Assembly: GCA_964354135.1 (NCBI GenBank)
Contig: CAYGZA010000237.1
Location: forward strand, 1-10,739
DNA: 10,739 nt
Direction: 5' to 3'
Source of the DNA: CAYGZA01 sp964354135
GTDB lineage: Bacteria; Planctomycetota; Planctomycetia; Pirellulales; Thermoguttaceae
The notes under the pieces are model-generated. The model ran no database searches. It was not told where the DNA came from and was given only the letters and a program-made list of their open reading frames with translations. Below, one piece after another: positions 1 to 6,227 of this stretch. Numbering within the stretch: position 1 is the stretch's first letter; every line of letters starts with the position of its first letter. Position numbers and translations under genes: made by a program.

Positions 1-173
1 TGATTTTCAACGGCAAGATGGGTAAGCAGCCCTTCCAAGTGTCGAAGATGGGTTTCAGATGGGAGAGAGGAGCGGTGCAGGGACAAGAAGCCTTGGATGA
101 TGCCCGCCGCCCGTTGGACTAGACGCGGCGGAGCGCCCGACCAGTGGGACCCAGAGCGGGCTACGTCACCCGA

Positions 174-186
174 AAGTCTAAGACTT
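174..186. repeat. Short near-perfect palindrome upstream of the 264-944 gene
   Basis: AAGTCT, a single A, then AGACTT form a 13-base inverted repeat, perfect apart from its central base. It lies 77 bases before the chosen start of the plus-strand gene, where an operator could sit. No convincing -35/-10 pair accompanies it, so a regulatory role is a guess. Confidence 0.3.
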
Positions 187-240
187 ACCCCTTTTGCGGT
201 ACGATAAAACTCTTGTTGGCCGGTTTCGTTTGCAGATTTC

Positions 241-256
241 TCGCTTGCTCGCTTGC
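241..256. repeat. Tandem 8-base direct repeat before the start codon
   Basis: TCGCTTGC occurs twice in a row with no gap, ending seven bases before the ATG at 264. It occupies the place where a ribosome binding site would be expected, and no purine-rich Shine-Dalgarno sequence is visible there. The repeat is plain in the sequence; its function is unknown. Confidence 0.5.
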
Positions 257-263
257 CAGCACG

Positions 264-944
264 ATGGAAACCTCGCTGCACCGCGACCTGAAAACGATCT
301 ACGCCGACCAGGACGCCCAGTTCGAGGCGTCGCTTGGCGGTTACCGCATTGATGTGATGTCGGGCGGTCGCCTGGTGGAGATCCAGCACGGGTCCCTTGG
401 GGCAATCCGCGACAAGGTGCTGACGCTGCTCAAGGATCACGCGGTGGTCGTGGTCAAACCGATCATAGTGCGGAAGCTGCTGGTGAAGCGGGCTCGCAGG
501 GGAGGCGACATCGTTGATCGGCGGATGAGCCCGAAGCAGGGCACACCCTTGGATCTGTTTGACGATTTGATTCATTTCACGCGGGTGTTCCCTCATGATC
601 GGCTGACCCTGGAGGTGGCGTTGGTCGACATCGAGGAATGGCGCTACCCGGGCCACGGCCGTCGGCGACGATGGCGGCTGGACGACTACCGGATCGAAGA
701 CCAGAAGCTCGTGGCCGTTCGCGCCGTCCGCCGTTTTCAGACGACCGCGGACCTGGCTGGGCTCGTACAGGGTCCCCTGCCATGTCCATTTCATTCGGGC
801 CATCTGGCCGAATTGCTTCGGGTGGACCGGTGGATCGCCCAGCGGATCGCCTATTGCTTCCGCGAGACAGGCACAGTGCGCGACGTGGGCAAGCAGGGGA
901 ATACCCGGCTCTACGAATTCGCCGAGGTCAGGAAGGCAGGCTGA
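264..944 (+). CDS. Predicted PD-(D/E)XK-like nuclease-fold protein with C-terminal winged helix
   Basis: This 226-residue protein belongs to a bacterial family of unknown function that I recognise by overall pattern. The N-terminal part, about residues 1-75, has the spacing of a PD-(D/E)XK nuclease core: GYRIDV with Asp30, then LVEIQ with Glu39 and Gln41, then a helix. The E-x-Q version resembles that in CoiA-like proteins. The middle carries SPKQG (89-93) and a basic GHGRRRRW stretch (130-137). The C-terminal 60 residues (about 163-222) look like a winged helix ending in VGKQGNTRLYEF. An upstream ATG at 144 is in frame, but its extra 40 residues look unlike the family and METSLH at 264 matches the expected N-terminus. 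There is no clear ribosome binding site. It is the only intact gene on this strand and has no evident partner. A DNA-binding or nuclease role is inferred from fold; the cellular job is unknown. Confidence 0.72.
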   Translation: METSLHRDLKTIYADQDAQFEASLGGYRIDVMSGGRLVEIQHGSLGAIRDKVLTLLKDHAVVVVKPIIVRKLLVKRARRGGDIVDRRMSPKQGTPLDLFDDLIHFTRVFPHDRLTLEVALVDIEEWRYPGHGRRRRWRLDDYRIEDQKLVAVRAVRRFQTTADLAGLVQGPLPCPFHSGHLAELLRVDRWIAQRIAYCFRETGTVRDVGKQGNTRLYEFAEVRKAG

Positions 945-1295
945 GTCGTGGGGATTCCCTCGAATGCTCTCTGGACTCGCGAGTCCGCTTCCGTTGAATG
1001 ATGGGTAGGACGCCGACGCTTCACGCCACGGGGAGATGACACGCTGTGGCGATCCCGAAAAACGTGTCCAGAACACCACGAGAAGGGTCCTCAGACAGCC
1101 GCCCGACGGATGGGGGGCAGGGCCGTTTCACAGACGGTGGTTTGATAAGACGTCCGAGCAAACGGTCGAGATTACTGGACAAAAGGAAGGGCGACTCGAA
1201 GCCGCGCTGGTCCGGAGCGAGGCGAACATACGGCTCTCCGGCTCGGCGGCAGACATGGCTGTTCTCCAACAGACGGCCGCCGATTGCCCGTAAAG
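945..1295. other. Spacer between convergent genes, no supported gene
   Basis: About 350 bases separate the 3' ends of the plus-strand gene and the minus-strand GH36 gene. Open frames cross it on both strands (for example 1036-1293 plus and the part of 1021-1797 minus below 1296), but none has a ribosome binding site or a family pattern I recognise. A 14-base palindrome at 973-986 is the only clear structure. No tRNA or other RNA gene was seen. Confidence 0.5.
973..986. repeat. Perfect 14-base palindrome GGACTCGCGAGTCC
   Basis: The sequence equals its own reverse complement and starts 29 bases after the stop codon of the 264-944 gene. As RNA it could fold into a 5-base-pair stem with a CGCG loop. 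There is no T-tract on either side, so it is not a standard intrinsic terminator. It could be a protein-binding site or chance. Confidence 0.4.
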
Positions 1296-3329
1296 TCATT
1301 TCGCTGATGCTTTTCGGTAGGTTATCAACGCAGCGCCCGGCTTTTCTCGAATTGCGATCGATAGGCCGTCCTCCATCAGTTCTCGGCCTGTCATCTGGTA
1401 GGGTTGGTCGGCATCCAAGTCCGACACGACATAGCGTGCGTCCGGGTCCAAACCAAGCAGCTTGTACCGGGCCGAAACGGAGGGGCAGTTGGGACGCCGG
1501 AATGCCTGGATCAGCCCGGCGGCCCGGTCGGGACGGTCGAACTGCCAGGCCATCCAGACGCTGTCGGCGGCACTGTACTCGCTGAGCGGATAGAAATCGC
1601 CAAAGTAGTAGTCCACCACAGCACGCCACTGGGCCAGGAACCTTCTTGCCAGTTCGGGGTTGAACTGCTTGCTTCTGGCGTCCCAATTCCGCTGGAGAAA
1701 GGGTGCTATGCTGCTCCGGAAGCCGTAGGGAGAGGGATGCCAATTGTGGACGGCGTCGAAGTATGGAAGCCACAAAGCAAAGCCGTAGGTGTGACACTGA
1801 TTGCCTTCCGGATTTCCCTCGAAATCCGTGCGCAACAGGGGCACGGCTCGGCGCATCGTCTCCAGGTCGTCGCGCCGGCCTCCGCTAGCGCAGGAGTCGA
1901 TCAGCATCCCCGGATGACGACGGCGCAGTTCATCCCAGTAGGAAAGGAAGCCCTCGACGTAGCGGATCTCGGTGATTCCCTGGCGGTCTGCGGCGTCGTT
2001 TGCCCTCCAATAGCTCAAGGGATCTAGATTGAAGTCCGATCGGTAGAGGTCGATGCCTTCCTGCGAGATCATCTTGTCGATATGATCGACAAGCCAGCGG
2101 ACCGCCGCCGGCTCATTCATTTTCAACAGACCGCCCTGCGCGCCCCCGTAGATCCATTCCGGATGGTTCTTCGCGAGCCAGGTATCCGGGCAAGCGCGTT
2201 CCACCTCGAACCAGACGATCACCTCGATTCCTTTGGCATGACAGTGGTCGGAGACGGCCTTGAGGCCACCCGGGAATCGCTTGCGGTCGACTTCCCAGGT
2301 GCCCACCTTGGGCCAGCCGGCCCCGTCGTGTTGGTACCAGCCGGCATCCATCCACCAATAGTCGAGTCCGATCCCTTCTTTGAGCAGGCGATCGATCAGT
2401 TCGATGTCGCCCGATTGGTTGCAGTTGAAACCGTAGAACTGGTTGGCGGAGCCGCCCAGCTTGGGCGAAAGCGGCTTTCCGTGGTCCTTCGGGAAAGCGT
2501 GGTCCAGCATCCACCGCCGCCAGATGTTCTGGCCGCGAATCCAGTCGCCCTGGTAGAATTGCAGGACAACCAGCGGCGTGCGTATCTCTTCCCCGGGGTG
2601 GAGCCGGAATCGGGTCAATTCCTGGCCGCCCACGACGCGAAGCCCCGCTTGACCGTCGCGCTGGAACCGGGAAGCCCATTGCCCCGGCCAGGCCAACACA
2701 ATCAGGACCCCCTTCCCCTCATGGGGGAGTTCCAGGTTGTAATAGGGCCACTGTGCGCTGGTTGGACGCCCACCGGCCGACACAAACGTCTTCAGTGCGT
2801 TGGGGCCAAGGGTCGACCGAAGGGGTGCAAAGGCATCGATGGAGCATGTGTCGCCAAGGTGATGATCCAGGACGAATTCGCCCGCGGAGCCACGCTGAAC
2901 AGTGGTGTCCAATGCCTGGATCGCTTCGAGAAGGGGCGTGTCCGTCGAGCCTTCATTCTTGAAGTACAGCGTCCACTCAACCGTCGGGTAGTCCTTCCAC
3001 GCCACGCCCGTACAGCGCACCGCCGACCCTGTTTCGGGATCCCCATAAGTCAGAGTGTGCTGCGTGCGGTGAGCATCTAGCTGCTTGGAGCTTCGCTCCA
3101 GCTTCCATTTCCCGAGAAACTGCGCGGACGGTTGACCGCCGTAGGTGAAAGAGAAGAACGGCTCGGTACCATACCCCCTTTCCTTCTTGTCCTCGACGCC
3201 CTCGAACTTTGCCGCCACCCATCGCCGGGACTCCCCCATCTCGGCGGGGGTTGGGGAAACAGCCGGGGCGACTTCGGGCGACACGACCACCAGGGCGGCC
3301 ACGATGAAAAGCTGGACTCTCGTCTTCAT
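1296..3329 (-). CDS. Secreted GH36 alpha-galactosidase-like glycoside hydrolase
   Basis: This is a 677-residue exported protein of glycoside hydrolase family 36, whose members release terminal alpha-galactose (some alpha-N-acetylgalactosamine) with retention. A signal peptide starts MKTRVQLFIVAALVVV and probably cleaves near residue 22-24. A beta-sandwich N-terminal domain runs to about residue 270, then the TIM barrel. Barrel signatures are WWMDAGWY (325-332), RSDFN (430-434, with Asp432 as likely nucleophile), SCASGGRRDD (479-488) and RTDFEG (500-505, with Asp502 as likely acid/base), followed by QCHTYGFALWLPYF. A small C-terminal beta domain ends the protein. Key residues look intact, so it should be active. 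The frame stays open upstream to 3542, but the signal peptide places the start at ATG 3329, or ATG 3335 two codons earlier; neither has a strong ribosome binding site. The exact sugar substrate cannot be read from sequence. Confidence 0.92.
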   Translation of the reverse strand: MKTRVQLFIVAALVVVSPEVAPAVSPTPAEMGESRRWVAAKFEGVEDKKERGYGTEPFFSFTYGGQPSAQFLGKWKLERSSKQLDAHRTQHTLTYGDPETGSAVRCTGVAWKDYPTVEWTLYFKNEGSTDTPLLEAIQALDTTVQRGSAGEFVLDHHLGDTCSIDAFAPLRSTLGPNALKTFVSAGGRPTSAQWPYYNLELPHEGKGVLIVLAWPGQWASRFQRDGQAGLRVVGGQELTRFRLHPGEEIRTPLVVLQFYQGDWIRGQNIWRRWMLDHAFPKDHGKPLSPKLGGSANQFYGFNCNQSGDIELIDRLLKEGIGLDYWWMDAGWYQHDGAGWPKVGTWEVDRKRFPGGLKAVSDHCHAKGIEVIVWFEVERACPDTWLAKNHPEWIYGGAQGGLLKMNEPAAVRWLVDHIDKMISQEGIDLYRSDFNLDPLSYWRANDAADRQGITEIRYVEGFLSYWDELRRRHPGMLIDSCASGGRRDDLETMRRAVPLLRTDFEGNPEGNQCHTYGFALWLPYFDAVHNWHPSPYGFRSSIAPFLQRNWDARSKQFNPELARRFLAQWRAVVDYYFGDFYPLSEYSAADSVWMAWQFDRPDRAAGLIQAFRRPNCPSVSARYKLLGLDPDARYVVSDLDADQPYQMTGRELMEDGLSIAIREKPGAALITYRKASAK

Positions 3330-3367
3330 GAGCATACTTTCGGGCAAGGCAGGGGTGGCTTGAGCAG

Positions 3368-3418
3368 CGGGAAGAAGAATCCCGTGAGGCCCAGGCCCGC
3401 CGTCGTCGCAAGCGGGCC
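3368..3418. repeat. Two adjacent hairpins in the GH36 5' leader
   Basis: Two inverted repeats lie between the stop of the 3496-3975 gene and the GH36 start. The first, 3394-3418, pairs GGCCCGC with GCGGGCC around an 11-base loop. The second, 3368-3384, pairs CGGGA with TCCCG around a purine-rich 7-base loop. On the minus strand they come in that order, ending about 33 bases before the earlier GH36 start codon. Neither is followed by a T-run. They could form a structured leader or a weak terminator. Confidence 0.4.
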
Positions 3419-3495
3419 GCACGTCGGATCGCCGTCGCCCAATAGGCGATGGTGATTTTCGATTTTGACCGGCATGCTTCGAGGGCAGTTCACGG

Positions 3496-3975
3496 CTACT
3501 TTGCCGGTGAAGCCGTCTTCTTCGCGGGCGTTTTTGGGGCAAATTTCTCTAGCTGAAACACGTTGTCGGTGCCACCGGTACCCGGGAGCGGGTGGCGCTC
3601 GTCTGCGGCATTGACCGCATAGCCTATCCCACGTTCGGCCAGTTCCAAGGTGGAATCGTCGAGGTACTCTGGCGAGATCGCAAAATAGTACGTTATCGAG
3701 TCTTCGCGTACAACTGCTGGAAAGCGCATTTCCACGATGCGAGTCTCTCCCTTCCTCACGAGGAGGTGGGCCTGGATCCAACACGGCTTGGCGAGCTTGC
3801 GAGTCACTGCAAAGTGGACGAGGCCGTCGTCTTTCATTTCGGCAGTTACCGAGAATTCTGCGGGGTTCTGTTTCACGTCGTCAGGGGTCCATTCACGTCG
3901 CACGACCACGGCCAATGCCGTGGTTGAGACTGTGGCTACTACCAGAATTGCTGCGGGCAGTTTGCGGAATCTCAT
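3496..3975 (-). CDS. Small secreted protein of unknown function
   Basis: This 159-residue protein has a clear signal peptide: basic MRFRK, a hydrophobic core, and a likely cleavage after STTALA near residue 22. The mature part is about 135 residues of mixed beta-rich sequence with no motif I can assign, and it ends in a lysine- and alanine-rich tail (KTPAKKTASPAK). The start is well supported: AGGAGC at 3986-3981 lies five bases before the ATG. It sits upstream of the GH36 gene on the same strand with a 166-base, hairpin-containing gap, so cotranscription is possible but not obvious. I do not recognise the family and give no function. Confidence 0.8.
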   Translation of the reverse strand: MRFRKLPAAILVVATVSTTALAVVVRREWTPDDVKQNPAEFSVTAEMKDDGLVHFAVTRKLAKPCWIQAHLLVRKGETRIVEMRFPAVVREDSITYYFAISPEYLDDSTLELAERGIGYAVNAADERHPLPGTGGTDNVFQLEKFAPKTPAKKTASPAK

Positions 3976-4109
3976 AATCGGCTCCTACTAGATTGACTGT
4001 GGTGAACGTGTGGGCGTTACCGTCAACGAATCGCCAGCCTTGGGGGCCGTGGCAGGCTGAGTGGCTGAGTACGCTTCATCAGAAGGCATTCGGAGGACCC
4101 AGCGGTGGC

Positions 4110-4250
4110 CTACTGCCGCAAGTCCAGCTGTCTTTCCGTGCGCTCCCCCAGCACGAAACGCTGGTCGCGGGGAAACTTGGCGATCTTGGGATTCATCCAG
4201 AGCACAAAGTCGTAGAACGCACGAATGATCGGCAGCTCGTCGTCACGCAA
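4110..4250 (-). pseudogene. avd: Truncated avd-type four-helix-bundle gene (DGR accessory protein remnant)
   Basis: Read on the minus strand, a 46-codon frame begins with the N-terminal signature of Avd-like four-helix-bundle proteins: RDDELPIIRAFYDFVLW, then KFPRDQRFVLGERTERQ, then LDLRQ and a TAG stop. Family members are usually about 115-125 residues, so roughly the last two thirds are missing. The 5' end looks intact: a TTG start at 4250, GGAGGA six bases before it, and a perfect TATAAT at 4285-4280. Avd proteins assist the reverse transcriptase of diversity-generating retroelements, though related four-helix-bundle genes also occur without a DGR. The FGE-fold gene just upstream has a DGR-target-like tail. 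No rest of Avd, reverse transcriptase or template repeat follows before the 3975 gene. Family assignment is strong; the link to a lost DGR is inference. Confidence 0.8.
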
Positions 4251-4279
4251 CGCAACTCCTCCCGCACGCGTAGTTTGAG

Positions 4280-4285
4280 ATTATA
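4280..4285 (-). promoter_or_regulatory. Perfect TATAAT -10 box upstream of the avd remnant
   Basis: The minus strand reads TATAAT at 4285-4280. It lies 17 bases before the GGAGGA ribosome binding site at 4262-4257 and 29 bases before the TTG start, a good distance for transcription of the truncated avd gene. The hexamer at -35 spacing (4308-4303, GCGAGC) does not match consensus, so strength is uncertain. Confidence 0.45.
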
Positions 4286-4292
4286 TGTCGCG

Positions 4293-4309
4293 CGCTCGCT
4301 ACGCTCGCT
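4293..4309. repeat. CGCTCGCT direct repeat in the avd promoter region
   Basis: CGCTCGCT occurs twice, separated by one A, just upstream of the TATAAT box and overlapping the -35 position. Motifs of this kind (GAGCGTAGCGAGC on the other strand) are common in spacers of GC-rich genomes. It could be a protein site or ordinary repeat noise. Confidence 0.45.
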
Positions 4310-4367
4310 TTGGGCAAAAGGGAAGAGAGTCAAACGGCAAACAGTAAGAAGCACAGACCGCATATTG

Positions 4368-4484
4368 CTACTGAGTCCTGGCAACCCGGAAGCCTGTGAC
4401 GATGATCATCCGGCCGCCCGGCACGCCCCTGTAGCGCGCGGCGGAACGGGCGAAGTGCGGCCCGAGGAACCAGGAACCGCCACG
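4368..4484 (-). other. Possible DGR-variable-region-like 3' end of the FGE-fold gene
   Basis: The last 38 codons encode RGGSW, then RSAAR, then GFRVA, the skeleton shared by the C-type-lectin-like variable regions of DGR target proteins. Where a DGR template would carry AAC codons, this gene has codons of the form NNC: TTC, CTC, CAC and TTC after the RGGSW, TAC after RSAAR, and ATC ATC GTC before GFR. Adenine-directed mutation of AAC gives that pattern. A GC-rich genome also favours C at third positions, and non-DGR FGE-fold proteins share the skeleton. No template repeat is visible in the window. Confidence 0.35.
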
Positions 4485-5354
4485 AAGGACACGGAAAGTT
4501 CCGCTGTCTGGGCCGGTGGGGTCGTCTACGGGTGATTTGCCGTAGTAGTCCGCGCCGTACCAATCCGCGCACCACTGCCAGGCATTGCCGTGCATGTCGT
4601 AGAGCCCAAAGGCATTAGGCTTGAATTGGCCCACCGGCGCTGTGAACACGTAGCCGTCGCTGGCTCCCCATCCCACCGGGAACTTCGCCTTGGCCGTTGC
4701 GTCGGCCACGTTCGCCACCTTGGCCAGCGTCTCCGGGTCATGGCCACTATGGTATCGGGTAGTCGTACCTGCGCGACAGGCGTATTCCCACTCGGCCTCG
4801 GTCGGCAACCGATAGGTCTTGCCTTCTTTGCGGCTGAGCCAACGGCAGAACGCCACTGCGTCGTTCCAGGTTACGTTGACCACCGGGTGCTCGTCGGTCT
4901 GCTCGAAACCCGCCTTCCGCCAAGAGTAATCCTTGATGTGATAGAACGCCTTCTTCTCGGGGTCCCATCCGAAGGCCCCTGGAGGGACATAGACGTCTCC
5001 CTTCTCCGCGTCCGTCTTGTAGCCGCTGTCCTTGACGAACTGGCGGAACTGGCCCCGCGTGACGTGGTACGTGCCCAGATAGAACGGTTTGGTGATTCGC
5101 ACCCGGTGCTGCGGATGCTCGCTCTTCAAAAAAGCTGTCAGGATCTTGTCGCCGTGGATGTTGAAGAAAGCAGCCGTTTCCTCCGCCGACTCGCCGCTGC
5201 CCATCATGAACTCCCCCGAAGGGATGAGAACCATTTCCATCTTCACTCCACCGCCCAAGTCTACCGAAAGCTTCTTCGGCGACTCTTTCTTCTCGCTGAA
5301 AGCGGTTCCCGCCATTGTGAAAAGCATGATACAGCCAACCACGAAATGTCTCAT
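4368..5354 (-). CDS. Secreted FGE/SUMF1-fold protein lacking the catalytic cysteines
   Basis: This 328-residue protein has the formylglycine-generating-enzyme (SUMF1) fold, a C-type-lectin relative. The start at 5354 is set by GGAGG seven bases upstream and by a signal peptide (MRHFVVGC to TAFS, likely cleavage near residue 20). Family blocks in order are MVLIPSGEFMMGS (41-53), HPVVNVTWNDAVAFCRWLS (156-174), RLPTEAEWEYACRAG (182-196), GLYDMHGNAWQWCADW (250-265), RVLRGGSW (288-295) and GFRVA (321-325). In true FGE two cysteines follow the GGS block and bind copper; aligned on GGSFMC-HRSYC of the human enzyme, these positions are Leu297 and Ala302. It is therefore unlikely to activate sulfatases and more likely binds a ligand or partner. 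The tail resembles DGR target regions, and an avd remnant follows about 117 bases downstream. A longer frame to 5399 exists, but its first 15 codons run through the ribosome binding site. Confidence 0.92.
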   Translation of the reverse strand: MRHFVVGCIMLFTMAGTAFSEKKESPKKLSVDLGGGVKMEMVLIPSGEFMMGSGESAEETAAFFNIHGDKILTAFLKSEHPQHRVRITKPFYLGTYHVTRGQFRQFVKDSGYKTDAEKGDVYVPPGAFGWDPEKKAFYHIKDYSWRKAGFEQTDEHPVVNVTWNDAVAFCRWLSRKEGKTYRLPTEAEWEYACRAGTTTRYHSGHDPETLAKVANVADATAKAKFPVGWGASDGYVFTAPVGQFKPNAFGLYDMHGNAWQWCADWYGADYYGKSPVDDPTGPDSGTFRVLRGGSWFLGPHFARSAARYRGVPGGRMIIVTGFRVARTQ

Positions 5355-6019
5355 AACGTGTCCTCCCATGAGAGATTGCAGTGGCCCGGCCACGCTCACG
5401 CCGAACCATGACGGCTAATATACCCCGCCCACTGGCGACATCGCCCATACTGACAACAACCTTGGACGTGGCAAGACGACAAGAAGTTCCGAATTCTCGC
5501 CGGTTTTCTTGACTTGGAAGAAACAAGGGACGGGACAACCGCTCGTTGTAAGCGTGAGAGAATCGCCATCGCCTGTCTCAGCCCCAACTCTGCTGCCGGA
5601 CCACGTTGCGAGTCACGATAATGAAGGCGGGCAAGACTGGTGGGGGGCATCGTCGCCAAGACTTCCCGCTGAACTTTCCCGGAATTCGGTCGTTTCTCGG
5701 CACGTCCGAAGAAAGGCATGAGTAAATCGGAAACCCGTCGCCGGAGTGTGCTTTCGGGACTGCCCAGCCACTTGGGCATCGCGCGGAAACGGCGTCGTAG
5801 CAGCCATTGGAGGAGGATCGCTGTCAACGCCAGTCGCCCGCTCGGTGGGGTTCGGTTGCCATCCCGCCCGGCATGCGGGCCCCTTGTTCATTCTGCCGGC
5901 GGGGTTCGCGTCAGGACCAATTCTCCGGGGGCCAGCCGACAAGCGACGCCGCGCCGGGAAACCGATTTTGTCGAGCGCTTCAAGAGTTGCTTCGCGAAGA
6001 AAGGCTGACGTTTTCGTAG
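5355..6019. other. Long spacer without a supported gene
   Basis: About 665 bases lie between the FGE-fold start and the first sign of coding to the right. Open frames exist on both strands (for example 5396-5827 minus and 5718-6008 plus), but their translations are arginine- and serine-rich, lack a convincing ribosome binding site and match no family I know. A small hairpin (GCCCG, loop, CGGGC) lies at 5866-5880. The size of the gap in a gene-dense window suggests decayed sequence. Confidence 0.45.
5417..5422 (-). promoter_or_regulatory. Weak -10-like TATATT upstream of the FGE-fold gene
   Basis: The minus strand reads TATATT at 5422-5417, in an otherwise GC-rich stretch 62 bases before the ATG at 5354. 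No good -35 box is seen at 16-18 bases. It is the only A/T-rich hexamer of this kind close to the gene, so it is offered as a candidate only. Confidence 0.2.
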
Positions 6020-6202
6020 TCCTTCGGGAGGATGGTGGAGCTTCCCACGCGGTACCGCCCGGCGGCGATGTCGCTCCGGCTCCGCACCCCAGGCAAGGTG
6101 ACGGCCGCCACGGTCGACGGGCAGCCTGCCCCGTTCGACGCGGCCACGGGCACCATTCGCTTGCCAACGGCAAGCGCCCGCGTCGCGATCGAAGCCCGCA
6201 CG
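6020..6202 (+). pseudogene. Possible 3' remnant of a gene encoding a beta-sandwich domain
   Basis: From just after an in-frame TAG at 6017-6019 the plus strand encodes about 60 residues that read like the C-terminal beta-sandwich of a secreted planctomycete hydrolase: MSLRLRTPGKVTAATVDG, then PFDAATGTIRLP, then ARVAIEAR. The alternation of hydrophobic residues and the turn motifs are protein-like, unlike the shadow frames nearby. There is no proper 5' end, and no stop where the domain should finish: the frame runs on into the antisense of the DUF4091 gene. It converges on that gene. I read it as a truncated leftover, but a chance open frame in GC-rich DNA is possible. Confidence 0.38.
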
Positions 6203-6212
6203 ACCGATCGCC

Positions 6213-6227
6213 GAGAGCAGGGCTCTC
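6213..6227 (-). terminator. Short hairpin at the DUF4091 stop codon
   Basis: GAGAGC and GCTCTC pair around a 3-base loop, beginning in the stop codon of the DUF4091 gene. The 6-base-pair stem could help end transcription of that gene, but no T-run follows on the minus strand, so it is a weak candidate. Confidence 0.22.

Noticed and set aside
3..122. A plus-strand frame open from the left edge to a TAG at 120-122, about 39 codons
   Set aside because: It could be the end of a gene outside the window, but the translation matches nothing I know and is too short to support.
1021..1797. A 258-codon minus-strand frame overlapping the end of the GH36 gene
   Set aside because: It is out of frame with GH36 over most of its length, and its part below 1296 has no recognisable motif or start signal.
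3988..4089. A 33-codon minus-strand ATG frame ending 12 bases before the start of the 3496-3975 gene
   Set aside because: It has no ribosome binding site, its composition is low in information, and it overlaps the region where the avd remnant breaks off.
5396..5827. A 143-codon minus-strand frame upstream of the FGE-fold gene
   Set aside because: The translation is arginine- and serine-rich without domain motifs, and no ribosome binding site supports it.
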